Counted from the stretch's first letter, positions 17,004 through 26,345 are shown. The stretch: 64,000 nucleotides of DNA from Nocardia carnea NBRC 14403 (GCF_000308515.1 NZ_BAFV01000048.1:1-64000), one strand, 5' to 3'. The notes: generated from the sequence alone by a model not told the origin. Numbers and translations: made by a program.

Positions 17004-17444
17004 ATGCAGCAGCACGGCGAAGACTCCGGGCGCGGCTCGGAGCATATCGACGCCGGTGCGAGCGGTCTCGGTGAAGACATCGGCGCACCGCGACCGGCCC
17101 GTCCCACCCGTTCGTCCGGATACTTTCCCGGTGACGACGCGAAACACGCGGCACTGATCACCGAGGCGGCGCCGTCCTTCGAAGACCAGCATCGCGCCCG
17201 GGTACGCCGTTACACGATCATCATGGCGTTCCGGATTCCCGCACTGATCCTGGCCGGTATCTCGTACTCCGTCTTCGGGAACGCCCTGATCGCGATCCTG
17301 ATCATGGCGGCATCCGTACCCCTGCCGTGGGTGGCGGTGCTCATCGCCAACGACCGCCCGCCCCGGGACAAGAACGAACCCAGCCGCTGGGACCAACCGC
17401 GCACCGCGCTCGAGGAACGCCGCCACGACGCAATCGACGGATAA
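17004..17444 (+). CDS. DUF3099 domain membrane protein
   Basis: A 146-residue protein whose N-terminal 45 residues are flexible and Gly/Arg-rich. The DUF3099 block follows: LITEAAPSFEDQHRARVRRY, then two transmembrane helices (FRIPALILAGISYSVFG and ALIAILIMAASVPLPWVAVL), and a C-terminal NDRPPRDKNEPSRW segment. This matches M. tuberculosis Rv2709 in type and position. The function is unknown. It is divergent from the DUF3039 gene and 52 bases upstream of the methyltransferase gene. Confidence 0.9.
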   Translation: MQQHGEDSGRGSEHIDAGASGLGEDIGAPRPARPTRSSGYFPGDDAKHAALITEAAPSFEDQHRARVRRYTIIMAFRIPALILAGISYSVFGNALIAILIMAASVPLPWVAVLIANDRPPRDKNEPSRWDQPRTALEERRHDAIDG

Positions 17445-17496
17445 CTGCCGGCGTCCGGACACCGGCAGCACCGCACGCGAGTGGCAGAGTACTGCT

Positions 17497-19014
17497 GTGC
17501 CCATACACGGACCGACCGCCACCTCACCCCTGACTGCACTGTGCCCGGACCTGCGTGCGGCCCTTACCCGTGTGGGCTACGACGCCGACACTCTGCTCGA
17601 AGTCCTGGGCCCCGAGGTACACCGCGCTCTCGGTCGCGGTGAACCGGTCCCCGTGCGGCGCGTCGCCCGTACCGCGGGCGATCTGGGCACGCTGGTGCGG
17701 CTACTGCTGCTCGGCGATGCGGTCCCGGAAACCGAAGTTGCCGCGGCACTGGCGCCGGTCGCGGTGCCCGACGCCGTCGCGGCCGGCCTCCTGTCCACCG
17801 AGGGTGATCTGGTGCGCGCGGCCCTCGACCTGCGCCCGCTCGATACCGGTGCGGGTAATCGCTGGGTGCTGTCCGATCTCGACGATTCGATGCATCGCCG
17901 GACACTGACCGAGGACCACGTCCTCGGCGTCGGTCATGCCTCGCTGTCGTTGCTGCGGGCGACACCGACCGCCCCCGTCGGTTCGGTGCTGGATCTCGGT
18001 ACCGGCTGCGGTGTCCAGGCGGTGCATGCCGCCGGTTACGCCCGTTCGGTGACCGCCACCGATATCAATCCGCGCGCGCTGTGGCTGGCCGAAGCCACCG
18101 CCGCGCTGAACGAACTCGATCTCGAATTCCTCCCCGGATCCTGGTTCGAGCCGGTGGCCGGGCGCACGTTCGATCAGGTGGTTGCCAATCCCCCGTTCGT
18201 CGTCGGTCCGGCGCGGGTCGAGCACACCTACCGGGATTCCGGGCTCGCCCTCGACGGGGCCAGCGAACTGGTGCTCTCCCATATCCCGGACCTGCTCGCG
18301 CCCGGAGGGACAGCGGCCGTACTCGCTGCCTGGGTACACACCGAGGACGAGGACTGGCGGCAGCGCGTTTCGGGCTGGCTGCCCGCCTACGGTATCGATG
18401 CCTGGGTCGTCCAGCGCGATATCGCCGATCCCGCGCTCTACGTCGGCACCTGGCTACGCGACGCGGGCCTGGATCCGCGGAGCCCGGCGGCCCAGGAACG
18501 GGCCGCGGAATGGCTCGCGGCCCTCGACGGGGCCGGCGTGACCGGGATCGGGTTCGGGTTCGTCTACCTGCGTGCGTTCGACGGGCCGACCGAGATTCTG
18601 GCCGAAGATCTGACCCACGGCTTCGAGGACCCGCTCGGCGCGGAGGCGCTCGCCCATTTCGAACGGTCCGCGTGGTTGCGTGCGGTGGCAGCGGAGCCGG
18701 CGCGCGCGTGGAAATCCCGCTACCGGGTCGATCCGGCGACGGCGCTGGAACGGGTCTACCTGCCCGGCGAGGACGGCTGGGACAGGCAGGTGACCCGCCT
18801 GCACCGCGGTGACGGGCCGCGCTGGCAACACGAGGTCGACGAGACCACCGTCTCCCTGCTGGCGGGAATGCGATCCGACGGTCTGCCGTTGTACGAACTG
18901 ATCGAACTGCTGGCATTGTCCCAGGGATCCGACGAGGTGGACCCGGAATTCGCGGCGGCGGCGCTGGGGGTGGTCACGAGCTTGGTGCGGCACGGACTGG
19001 TGCACCCGGTCTAG
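17497..19014 (+). CDS. Class I SAM-dependent methyltransferase (HemK/RsmC-like core)
   Basis: A 505-residue protein. The N-terminal 130 residues form a helical domain seen in actinobacterial homologues (DUF7059 type). The Rossmann methyltransferase core begins with SVLDLGTGCGVQAVHAAGY (SAM motif I), followed by VTATDINPRALWLA and the catalytic-type motif VANPPFVVG. NPPF/Y motifs mark enzymes that methylate exocyclic or amide nitrogens in nucleic acids or proteins, for example RsmC and PrmC, so the substrate is probably rRNA or protein. The C-terminal 180 residues are unassigned. The start is GTG 17497. The gene lies immediately upstream of sigB. Confidence 0.87.
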   Translation: MPIHGPTATSPLTALCPDLRAALTRVGYDADTLLEVLGPEVHRALGRGEPVPVRRVARTAGDLGTLVRLLLLGDAVPETEVAAALAPVAVPDAVAAGLLSTEGDLVRAALDLRPLDTGAGNRWVLSDLDDSMHRRTLTEDHVLGVGHASLSLLRATPTAPVGSVLDLGTGCGVQAVHAAGYARSVTATDINPRALWLAEATAALNELDLEFLPGSWFEPVAGRTFDQVVANPPFVVGPARVEHTYRDSGLALDGASELVLSHIPDLLAPGGTAAVLAAWVHTEDEDWRQRVSGWLPAYGIDAWVVQRDIADPALYVGTWLRDAGLDPRSPAAQERAAEWLAALDGAGVTGIGFGFVYLRAFDGPTEILAEDLTHGFEDPLGAEALAHFERSAWLRAVAAEPARAWKSRYRVDPATALERVYLPGEDGWDRQVTRLHRGDGPRWQHEVDETTVSLLAGMRSDGLPLYELIELLALSQGSDEVDPEFAAAALGVVTSLVRHGLVHPV

Positions 19015-19055
19015 ACGCTCACCCTGCGGCGGTGGCCGTTCCGGTGTCCCGGCCC

Positions 19056-19082
19056 GTTCTGTTCTCAGGAACTTCTCAGAAC
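19056..19082. promoter_or_regulatory. Nested dyad upstream of sigB
   Basis: GTTCTG (19056-19061) pairs with CAGAAC (19077-19082), and inside them GTTC-TCAG-GAAC is a second dyad. TTCTCAG is also directly repeated. It could be an operator for sigB or part of the end of the preceding gene; the sequence is AT-richer than a typical terminator here. Confidence 0.4.
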
Positions 19083-19130
19083 GCAACGCCGAAAACCGCA
19101 GTTCAGAGCGGTTTATCCGCGCCTGGCGAG

Positions 19131-19156
19131 GGAACTTTCCCTATGTCGGGTCCGTT
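19131..19156 (+). promoter_or_regulatory. Candidate ECF-type promoter of sigB
   Basis: GGAAC (19131-19135) and CGTT (19153-19156) are separated by 17 bases and lie 36 bases before the sigB ATG. This fits the GGAAC / CGTT pattern used by SigE/SigH-type ECF sigma factors, which are known to drive sigB in mycobacteria. Confidence 0.6.
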
Positions 19157-19191
19157 GTTCGGAGTGAGACACCACCGACAGGAGGCAAGTC

Positions 19192-20160
19192 ATGACAAGC
19201 CCCGCCACCACTCGTGTGCGCCCCAGTGATATGGACCTCGACGCCCAGAGCCCCGCCGCCGACCTGGTACGCGTGTACCTGAACGGGATCGGACGGACCG
19301 CGCTGCTCACCGCCGCCGACGAAGTAGAACTGGCCAAGCGCATCGAGGCGGGTCTCTACGCCCAGCACCTGCTGGAGACCGGCAAGCGTTTGTCGGCGAC
19401 CCGCAAGCGTGATCTGGCGATCGTCGTCCGGGAGGGCCAAGCGGCACGGTCGCACCTGCTGGAAGCCAACCTGAGACTGGTCGTCTCGCTCGCCAAGCGG
19501 TACACGGGCCGCGGGATGCCACTACTGGACCTGATCCAGGAGGGCAATCTCGGCCTGATCCGCGCGATGGAGAAGTTCGACTACGCCAAGGGCTTCAAGT
19601 TCTCGACCTATGCCACCTGGTGGATCCGCCAGGCCATCACCCGCGGTATGGCCGATCAGAGCCGCACCATCCGGCTCCCGGTTCATCTCGTGGAGCAGGT
19701 CAACAAGCTCGCCCGGATCAAGCGTGAACTGCATCAGCAGCTCGGCCGGGAAGCCACCGACGCGGAACTGGCCGCCGAATCGGGTATCGCGGTGGAGAAG
19801 ATCTCCGATCTTCTCGACCACAGCCGTGATCCGGTGAGCCTGGATATGCCGGTCGGCAACGACGAGGAAGCCCCGCTGGGCGATTTCATCGAGGATTCCG
19901 AGGCGACATCGGCCGAAAGCGCCGTGATCGCCGGCCTGCTGCACCACGATGTCCGCAGCGTGCTGAACACCCTCGACGAACGCGAACAGCAGGTCATCCG
20001 ATTGCGGTTCGGTTTGGACGACGGGCAGCCGCGCACCCTCGATCAGATCGGCAAACTGTTCGGTCTGTCCCGTGAACGGGTTCGCCAGATCGAGCGCGAG
20101 GTCATGTCGAAACTCCGCAAGGGCGAACGAGCCGACCGGTTGCGCGCCTACGCCAGCTGA
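19192..20160 (+). CDS. sigB: Principal-like (group 2) sigma factor SigB
   Basis: A 322-residue sigma-70 factor lacking the long N-terminal region of SigA. It has regions 1.2 (DLVRVYLNGIGRTALL), 2 (DLIQEGNLGLIRAMEKFDYAKGFKFSTYATWWIRQAITRGMADQ), 3 and 4 (LFGLSRERVRQIEREVMSKLR). SigB is a non-essential stress and stationary-phase sigma factor closely related to SigA. The start is ATG 19192, with AGGAGG nine bases upstream. Its position just before the acuC/dtxR-galE cluster parallels sigB-ideR in mycobacteria and sigB-dtxR-galE in corynebacteria. A candidate ECF-type promoter suggests stress-induced transcription. Confidence 0.95.
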   Translation: MTSPATTRVRPSDMDLDAQSPAADLVRVYLNGIGRTALLTAADEVELAKRIEAGLYAQHLLETGKRLSATRKRDLAIVVREGQAARSHLLEANLRLVVSLAKRYTGRGMPLLDLIQEGNLGLIRAMEKFDYAKGFKFSTYATWWIRQAITRGMADQSRTIRLPVHLVEQVNKLARIKRELHQQLGREATDAELAAESGIAVEKISDLLDHSRDPVSLDMPVGNDEEAPLGDFIEDSEATSAESAVIAGLLHHDVRSVLNTLDEREQQVIRLRFGLDDGQPRTLDQIGKLFGLSRERVRQIEREVMSKLRKGERADRLRAYAS

Positions 20161-20186
20161 GCACCGAATACCCGCAGAAAAGCAAC

Positions 20187-20213
20187 GATGACCGGCCGCC
20201 TCGGCCGGTCATC
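20187..20213 (+). terminator. sigB terminator
   Basis: A perfect 12-bp stem GATGACCGGCCG, loop CCT, then its reverse complement lies 27 bases after the sigB stop and is followed by a short TCGTTT stretch. The remaining 300 bases to the end of the acetyltransferase gene (20214-20513) hold nothing I recognise. Confidence 0.85.
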
Positions 20214-20513
20214 GGTCGTTTGGAGGGGATCGGCTCTCATCCGGCGGCGGGGAGGAGCCGGACCCGACGAGCTCGCCGCATTCGCGTCCGGCCTGATCGG
20301 TTCACCTCTCCACAGCGCCCGCCGAGATCTGCACCCGGATTTCGGTGACACGCCGTCCGGAGAGCCGCCAACAGCCCAAAACGGTCGCTTCGGTGTGTGC
20401 ACCTCGGTGGCTCGGCGGATGGAGCCCGAGCACACCGTGGCCCCGCGACGACCCGGATCGAGCCCGGGCCGACCCGCCCGGCGGACGGCACCATGTCGGC
20501 CGTCGATATGAGC

Positions 20514-23219
20514 TCAGCCCAGGCGCCGGGGACCGGTGTCGAAACGGCTCGGCTGCGGGCCGATCCGGGCTCGGGCGTACAGGATCGCGGCCGATTCCGG
20601 GCTGGCCAATACCGGCTCGCAGGACAGTTCCCGCATTTCGGGGAGATCGTCGAACAGGGCCGATATACGCCGGGTCAGGTCGATCAGGGCGGCCTTGTCT
20701 ACCCGGGGACTGGCCGGTGTGCCGTTCAGCAGCGGCGCGGCTCGGGGCGCGTCGATCAGGGCGGCGGCCTCCTCTGCCGACAGCGGCAGCGCACGATAGG
20801 CCCGGTCCCCCAGTAATTCGATGATCGGTCCCGACAGCCCGAACTCGATGACCGAGCCGAAAGCCGGATCGTCCTGGACCCGCAGCACGCAGCCGACACC
20901 TTTGGGCGCCATGCGCTGGATATGCAGCAGCGGATCACCGCACAACTCCACCAGGTCGTGGTAGGCCTGACGGACTGCTTCCGGCCGCCACAAGTCCAAA
21001 CGGACCCAGCTCATATCGGGCCGCCGCCGCCAGCTCTCGTTCGTCGCCTTCGCAGCCACCGGATATCCGAGTTCCGCAGCCGCGGCCACCGCCGAATCGG
21101 CATCGCGGACCGCGCGAAAGTCGACAACGGAGATTCCGTAGCAGGCAAGCAGGGCGACGGTCTCGTCGTCGGCCAGCCGGCGGCCGCCACCCGAATCGCC
21201 CATCCATCCGGCCATCAGGGCGACCGCTCGTTCGCTGTCGATCCCGGCCGGCCGGCACTGCACGGCTTCGGGCCGGCCGGTGCCCTCGTACCCCGGCGTG
21301 ACCGGGCGATCGCGCCAGCGGGCATAACGCTGTACCCGGGCCAATGCCCGCACCGCACGCGCCGGATCCGGGAACGACGGGATGGAGCCGCGGATCGCCG
21401 CCGCTCCGGGACCGCGCACCGCGAGCAGATCGGGAATGCCGTCCCCGCTGGCGAACGTGGTGAGCACCGGCTTATCACCGGATACGGTGGCCACCGCGGT
21501 CCGGATCGCTTCCGCATAACCGGTCTGCGGCAACGGGATCGGCGGCGCGAAAATAACGATCACCGCGTCGGTTGCGCTCGCGCGCAGGGCCGCGGTGACG
21601 GCGCTGAGGTAATCCTCGGGCGTTGCCTGCGGCCCGAGATCGACCGGTTCCGCGGCGCTCAGCCCCTCGCTGCGCGCGGCGTCCGCGGTGAGCCAGTTGA
21701 GGGCCGTACTGTTTCCCACGATGGCCGGGCGTGGACCGCGCGGTAGTGGCTGGTACCCCAGCAGCGCCGCACAGTCGAACATCTCCGAGATCGATTCCGC
21801 CTGAACGACACCCGACTGTGCGAACAGATCACGGACGACGGCGCGGTCCAGTTCCCCGCCCGAATCCCCGCGCGCCGCCAGCCGGCTCGGGCTCACGGCG
21901 ACGATCGGCTTGTTCCGCGCGACCCGGCGCGCGATCCGGGAGAACTTTCGCGGGTTACCGAAACTCTCCAGGTACAGCAGGATCACATCGGTATCGGCAT
22001 CGGTATCCCAGTACTGCAGGAGGTCGTTACCGGAGACGTCGGCGCGATTACCGGCGGATACGAAGGTGGACAGGCCGAGGTTCCGGGTCGCCGCCTCGGC
22101 CAGGATCGCCACGCCCAAAGGGCCCGACTGGCAGAAGAACCCGATTCGCCCGCGGCCGGGTAACACCGTGGCCAAGGTTGCGTTGAGGCCGATCGCGGGA
22201 TCTGTGTTGGCGATACCGAGAGCGCTGGGGCCGACCACCCGCATCCCGTGACCGCGGGCAGCCGCGACCAGTTCCGCTTCGGGCCCGCGGCCCTGCTCCC
22301 CTGTTTCACTGAATCCGGCCGACAACACCAGCAGACCTTTGACGCCCTTGGCCATACAGTCGTCGAGCACCGAACCGATCTCGGCGGCCGGTACCGCCAC
22401 CACCGCCAGATCCACCTCGTCGGGGATATCCCGCACCGTGGCATAGGCGTGCACCCCGCGGACCGAACGGCGGCCGGGATTCACCGGGTACACGGCACCG
22501 TGGTACGAACCGTCGAGCAGATTCGCCAGGACCACCCCACCGACCCGCCCCGTACTGGGCGTGGCACCGATAACCGCCACCGAACGCGGCGCGAGCAGAT
22601 TGCCGACGCTGCGCGCCTCCGAGGCCCGTTCGCGCGCATCCCGGACCGAACGCAGCGCCTCTGTGGGATCGATGGCGAATTCGAGGTGCAGCACCGACCC
22701 GTCACGGCTGCGTTCCACCTGGTAACCGGCCTCCCGGAACACGGTGACCATCACCGTGTTCTCCGCCAGCACCTCCGCGACGAAGGTTTCGATCCCGTTC
22801 TCCGCCGCCGCCCCCGCCAGATGCTCCAGCAGAATCGAACCGAGGCCGCGGCCCTGGTGACCGTCCGCCACGACGAAGGCCACTTCCGCGGCACGCTTAC
22901 CCGAGCGGTCGAGCAGTTCGTACCGGCCCACGGCGATGATCGAATCCCCGAGCACGACGACCAGACCGACCCGATCGCGATAGTCCACGTGGGTGGTGCG
23001 GTACAGATCCTTCGGGGAGATCCGGGGGTAGGGCCCGAAGTAGCGCAGATAGCGGGTGCGATCGGAGAGTGCGGTGTGGAACCGCTGCAGTTCGTCGGCA
23101 TCCGCGGGGGTGATCGGGCGCAACCGCACCACACCGCCGTCGGAGGCCAGGACATCGGCGTACCAGTGCTGCGGCGCGGGGGCCGGGTCGTCGGGAACGG
23201 TTTCGGCCGGTTCAGTCAC
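20514..23219 (-). CDS. GNAT / NDP-forming acyl-CoA synthetase-like protein acetyltransferase (PatA type)
   Basis: About 901 residues in two parts. An N-terminal GNAT acetyltransferase (residues about 20-180) has VADGHQGRGLGSILLEHL as acetyl-CoA-binding motif. A long NDP-forming acyl-CoA synthetase-like part follows, with a CoA-binding Rossmann region (SVAVIGATPSTGRVGGVVLANL), a central IGFFCQSGPLGVAIL block and a C-terminal ATP-grasp-like domain. This order (GNAT first) matches actinobacterial PatA rather than Salmonella Pat, where GNAT is last. PatA enzymes acetylate lysines on acyl-CoA synthetases and so shut off acetate activation. The GTG start at 23219 overlaps the acuC stop by eight bases. 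Acetylation targets are inferred. Confidence 0.88.
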   Translation of the reverse strand: MTEPAETVPDDPAPAPQHWYADVLASDGGVVRLRPITPADADELQRFHTALSDRTRYLRYFGPYPRISPKDLYRTTHVDYRDRVGLVVVLGDSIIAVGRYELLDRSGKRAAEVAFVVADGHQGRGLGSILLEHLAGAAAENGIETFVAEVLAENTVMVTVFREAGYQVERSRDGSVLHLEFAIDPTEALRSVRDARERASEARSVGNLLAPRSVAVIGATPSTGRVGGVVLANLLDGSYHGAVYPVNPGRRSVRGVHAYATVRDIPDEVDLAVVAVPAAEIGSVLDDCMAKGVKGLLVLSAGFSETGEQGRGPEAELVAAARGHGMRVVGPSALGIANTDPAIGLNATLATVLPGRGRIGFFCQSGPLGVAILAEAATRNLGLSTFVSAGNRADVSGNDLLQYWDTDADTDVILLYLESFGNPRKFSRIARRVARNKPIVAVSPSRLAARGDSGGELDRAVVRDLFAQSGVVQAESISEMFDCAALLGYQPLPRGPRPAIVGNSTALNWLTADAARSEGLSAAEPVDLGPQATPEDYLSAVTAALRASATDAVIVIFAPPIPLPQTGYAEAIRTAVATVSGDKPVLTTFASGDGIPDLLAVRGPGAAAIRGSIPSFPDPARAVRALARVQRYARWRDRPVTPGYEGTGRPEAVQCRPAGIDSERAVALMAGWMGDSGGGRRLADDETVALLACYGISVVDFRAVRDADSAVAAAAELGYPVAAKATNESWRRRPDMSWVRLDLWRPEAVRQAYHDLVELCGDPLLHIQRMAPKGVGCVLRVQDDPAFGSVIEFGLSGPIIELLGDRAYRALPLSAEEAAALIDAPRAAPLLNGTPASPRVDKAALIDLTRRISALFDDLPEMRELSCEPVLASPESAAILYARARIGPQPSRFDTGPRRLG

Positions 23220-24477
23220 GCGGGTCCTCCGGATCCAGGCCGAGCGGGCCGAAGCACGCGCGGCGGGTGGCGAGGACAGCGGTATCGACCGCACGCTGCG
23301 CGCGATCGATCCGGGCGTCCCCGGTTTCCGCGGTCCCCCCTGGACCGTCCCAACGCTGGAACGCGATATCCACACCGTCGCCCATCGTGCGGGGCGGCGA
23401 TATCCGCGGCCTTTCGGTGTGCACGAGATCGATCCAATCCTGCGGTATCGCGGTCGCCGGGTCCACCGGGCGGTCCAGTGCGAGGGCCAGGAGCTGGGTC
23501 CACGCCCGCGGCACCACCCGGACCAAGCCGTACCCGCCGCCGCCGACCGCCAGCCAGCGGCCTTCGGCGTACCGGTCGGCCAGATCCCGCATGGCGGCGA
23601 AGGCGGCCACCTGGCCCTCGATACCGAGTTCGAGATCGGCCAGCGGATCCTCCCGGTGGGTGTCGACTCCGCACTGACTGATGATCAGCTGCGGCCGGAA
23701 CGCCGCTATCGCACCGGGCACGACCGCATGGAAGGCGCGCAACCATTGCGGGTCGCGGGTACCCGGTAGCAACGGCAGGTTGATCGCGGTGCCGTCACCG
23801 GCCCCGCTGCCCGTTTCCTCCGGCCATCCCGTATTCGGCCACAGCGTCGCGGGGTGCTGGTGGATCGAGAGGGTGAGTACGCGCGGATCCTTGTAGAACG
23901 CGTGCTGGACGCCGTCGCCGTGGTGGACGTCCACGTCGAGGTAGGCGATCCGGTCGAAACCGTGGTCGAGCAGCCAGGAGATGGTCACCGCAACGTCGTT
24001 GTAGACGCAGAAGCCGGCAGCCCGCCCCGGCATGGCATGGTGCATCCCGCCGCCGATGCTCACCGCACGCCGGGTGGTTCCTGCCGCGATCGCCCGGGCG
24101 GCGGCCAGCGTGCCGCCCACGATCACCGACGAGGCCTCGTGCATCCGGGGGAAGACCGGGTTGTCGGCGGAGCCGAGGCCGTAGGGCGGGTCCGCCGGTT
24201 CCTCGCCGGGTACCGCCGCGGGTACGGCCCGGCGTACCGCCTCGATGTAGTCCCCGGTGTGTACGCGGAGCAGTTCGCCGGTACCGGCCGCGCCCGGCTC
24301 CAGCGTTTCGATACCGTCCAGCACGCCGAGCGCACGCGCCAGCGCCATGGTGTACCGCAGCCGGGCCGGTTTCATCGGGTGTTCGGGCGTCCACGAGTAC
24401 TCGAGAAACCTGTCGGTCCACACGACGGTCGCCGCATGCGGGTCGCCGCATTCTGCTTGCGGTGCTGAAGTGGCCAT
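23212..24477 (-). CDS. acuC: Acetoin utilization protein AcuC / class I-type lysine deacetylase
   Basis: A 421-residue arginase-fold, zinc-dependent deacetylase of the HDAC family. Key motifs are GGGMHHAMPGRAAGFCVYND (paired active-site His), IAYLDVDVHHGDGVQHAFY (zinc ligands Asp and His in DVDVHHGDG) and SQCGVDTHREDPLADLELG (zinc-ligand Asp). It removes acetyl groups from lysines, for example to reactivate acetyl-CoA synthetase. The start is ATG 24477 (MATSAPQ). The reading frame continues far upstream without real coding character. It precedes and overlaps the acetyltransferase gene, so writer and eraser are produced from one mRNA. It is divergent from dtxR. Confidence 0.93.
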   Translation of the reverse strand: MATSAPQAECGDPHAATVVWTDRFLEYSWTPEHPMKPARLRYTMALARALGVLDGIETLEPGAAGTGELLRVHTGDYIEAVRRAVPAAVPGEEPADPPYGLGSADNPVFPRMHEASSVIVGGTLAAARAIAAGTTRRAVSIGGGMHHAMPGRAAGFCVYNDVAVTISWLLDHGFDRIAYLDVDVHHGDGVQHAFYKDPRVLTLSIHQHPATLWPNTGWPEETGSGAGDGTAINLPLLPGTRDPQWLRAFHAVVPGAIAAFRPQLIISQCGVDTHREDPLADLELGIEGQVAAFAAMRDLADRYAEGRWLAVGGGGYGLVRVVPRAWTQLLALALDRPVDPATAIPQDWIDLVHTERPRISPPRTMGDGVDIAFQRWDGPGGTAETGDARIDRAQRAVDTAVLATRRACFGPLGLDPEDPRD

Positions 24478-24632
24478 GATCGCAACCGTATCGGGAAGGG
24501 CGGAACCCCATCCGACGTTGTCATGCAGTAGAAATACATGTATGTGCGACAGCGGCGCCGAACCGCGCGCCGCCGGTATTCCCATCGCGTCACGCGACCC
24601 GCTCCGTCCGACCGGGGTCGCTGGTGCGCAGG

Positions 24633-24638
24633 TAGAAT
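24633..24638 (+). promoter_or_regulatory. Candidate -10 element of dtxR
   Basis: TAGAAT lies 22 bases before the dtxR GTG, in the 183-bp region shared with the divergent acuC. It fits a SigA-type -10 element and implies a short leader. No convincing -35 is visible. A 10-bp palindrome ATACATGTAT at 24534-24543, about 57 bases upstream of the acuC start, is a possible regulator site. Confidence 0.4.
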
Positions 24639-24660
24639 TCGTGCCGACGAAGGGGCAACA

Positions 24661-25347
24661 GTGAAGGATCTGGTCGACACCACGGAGATGTATCTCCGTA
24701 CCATCTACGACCTCGAGGAGGAGGGCGTAGTACCCCTGCGCGCCCGGATCGCGGAGCGCCTCGAGCAGAGCGGGCCGACGGTGAGCCAGACGGTGGCACG
24801 GATGGAACGCGATGGGCTGCTCCTGGTCGCGGGTGACCGGCATCTCGAGCTGACCGACAAAGGGCGCAGTATGGCGGTCGCCGTGATGCGCAAACACCGT
24901 CTGGCCGAACGTCTGCTCGTCGATATCATCGGCCTGGACTGGCAGAACGTGCACGCAGAGGCCTGCCGCTGGGAACATGTGATGAGCGAGGACGTCGAGC
25001 GGCGGCTGGTCGAGGTGCTCAACCACCCCACCACCTCGCCGTACGGCAACCCCATCCCCGGCCTGGACGAACTCGGTATCAACGCCGCCGATCTCCTCGA
25101 GGAACCACTGAAGCGGCTCTCCGAGCTGCCGCAGGGCCGTACCCATGCCGTGGTGGTGCGGCGGCTGGCCGAACATATCCAGACCGATCCGGAAGTGATC
25201 GGCCGATTGCGGGAGGCCGGTGTCGTACCCGATGCCCGCGTCACGGTCGAGAGCAAACCTGGGGCCGTGGTGATCACCGTTCCGGGGCACGGGGGTTTCG
25301 AACTTCCCGACGAAATGGCCCACGCCGTCCAGGTGAAGCTGGTCTGA
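24661..25347 (+). CDS. dtxR: Iron-dependent repressor DtxR/IdeR
   Basis: A 228-residue metalloregulator. The N-terminal winged helix (LRARIAERLEQSGPTVSQTVARMERDG) binds DNA. Metal-site residues fall exactly at DtxR numbering: Met10, Cys102, Glu105 and His106 for the regulatory site, and His79, Glu83 and His98 for the structural site. The C-terminal SH3-like domain is present (RVTVESKPGAVVITVP). With Fe2+ bound it represses siderophore and uptake genes and can activate iron-storage genes. The start is GTG 24661, with AAGGGG upstream. galE follows three bases after its stop, the order known from Corynebacterium. Confidence 0.96.
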   Translation: MKDLVDTTEMYLRTIYDLEEEGVVPLRARIAERLEQSGPTVSQTVARMERDGLLLVAGDRHLELTDKGRSMAVAVMRKHRLAERLLVDIIGLDWQNVHAEACRWEHVMSEDVERRLVEVLNHPTTSPYGNPIPGLDELGINAADLLEEPLKRLSELPQGRTHAVVVRRLAEHIQTDPEVIGRLREAGVVPDARVTVESKPGAVVITVPGHGGFELPDEMAHAVQVKLV

Positions 25348-25350
25348 TCC

Positions 25351-26331
25351 ATGAAACTTCTGGTCACCGGCGGTGCCGGTTATGTGGGTGGGGTATGCGC
25401 GCTCGTTCTGCGCGAGCACGGACACGACGTGGTCGTGGTGGACGATCTGTCGACCGGTAATGCGGACGGGGTGCCGGCGGGTGTCGAATTCGTCGAAGGT
25501 GATGTGGCGCAGGTCGCGCCGGATCTGCTGCGCACCCGGGGCTTCGACGGTGTTCTGCATTTCGCGGCGCAGTCGCTGGTCGGTGAATCGGTGCAGCAGC
25601 CGGAAAAATACTGGCACGGCAATGTGGTGAAAACCCTTACGTTGCTCGAGGCCATCCGGGAGACCGGAACTCCGCGGCTGGTGTTCTCCTCGACCGCGGC
25701 GGTGTACGGCGAACCCGAGCAGGTTCCGATCACCGAGGATGCCCCTGCCCGGCCCACCAATCCCTACGGTGCGTCCAAACTGGCCATCGATCATGCGATC
25801 ACGTCGTATTCGGTGGCGCACGGCTTGGCCGCCACCAGTCTGCGCTATTTCAACGTGGCCGGCGCCTACGGCGGCCTCGGCGAGAACCGGGTGGTGGAAA
25901 CCCATCTGATCCCGCTGGTGTTGCAGGTCGCGGCGGGCCATCGGGATTCCATCTCGGTGTTCGGTACCGATTGGCCCACGCCCGACGGGACCGCGGTGCG
26001 CGATTACATCCACATCCTGGATCTGGCGCAGGCGCATCTGCTGGCCCTGGAAACCGCTACCGCGGGCAGCCACCGGGTGTTCAATCTCGGCAGCGGCACC
26101 GGGTTCTCGGTGCGCGAGGTGATTGCCGCGTGCCGGCGGGTCACCGGCCGTCCGATCACCGCGGTGGATGCGCCCCGTCGCGCGGGTGATCCGGCGGTTC
26201 TCATCGCCTCCAGCCGGCGGGCGGTCGACGAGCTCGGCTGGCGGCCCGAGCACAACGATCTCGACGAGATCGTCTCCGCCGCGTGGGCCTATCTGCAGAG
26301 CCTCGGCTCCCGCGCACACAGCGCCCGCTGA
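25351..26331 (+). CDS. galE: UDP-glucose 4-epimerase
   Basis: A 326-residue extended short-chain dehydrogenase. The NAD-binding motif GGAGYVGG is at the N-terminus, the catalytic YGASKLA (YxxxK) with the upstream Ser in FSSTAAVYGE is central, and LRYFNVAGAYG is the substrate-loop motif. It interconverts UDP-glucose and UDP-galactose, supplying galactose for arabinogalactan in mycolic-acid bacteria. It is cotranscribed with dtxR (3-base gap), an old corynebacterial arrangement that may simply reflect shared transcription rather than iron control. The start is ATG 25351. Confidence 0.93.
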   Translation: MKLLVTGGAGYVGGVCALVLREHGHDVVVVDDLSTGNADGVPAGVEFVEGDVAQVAPDLLRTRGFDGVLHFAAQSLVGESVQQPEKYWHGNVVKTLTLLEAIRETGTPRLVFSSTAAVYGEPEQVPITEDAPARPTNPYGASKLAIDHAITSYSVAHGLAATSLRYFNVAGAYGGLGENRVVETHLIPLVLQVAAGHRDSISVFGTDWPTPDGTAVRDYIHILDLAQAHLLALETATAGSHRVFNLGSGTGFSVREVIAACRRVTGRPITAVDAPRRAGDPAVLIASSRRAVDELGWRPEHNDLDEIVSAAWAYLQSLGSRAHSAR

Positions 26332-26345
26332 TCCCGGTACACCGT

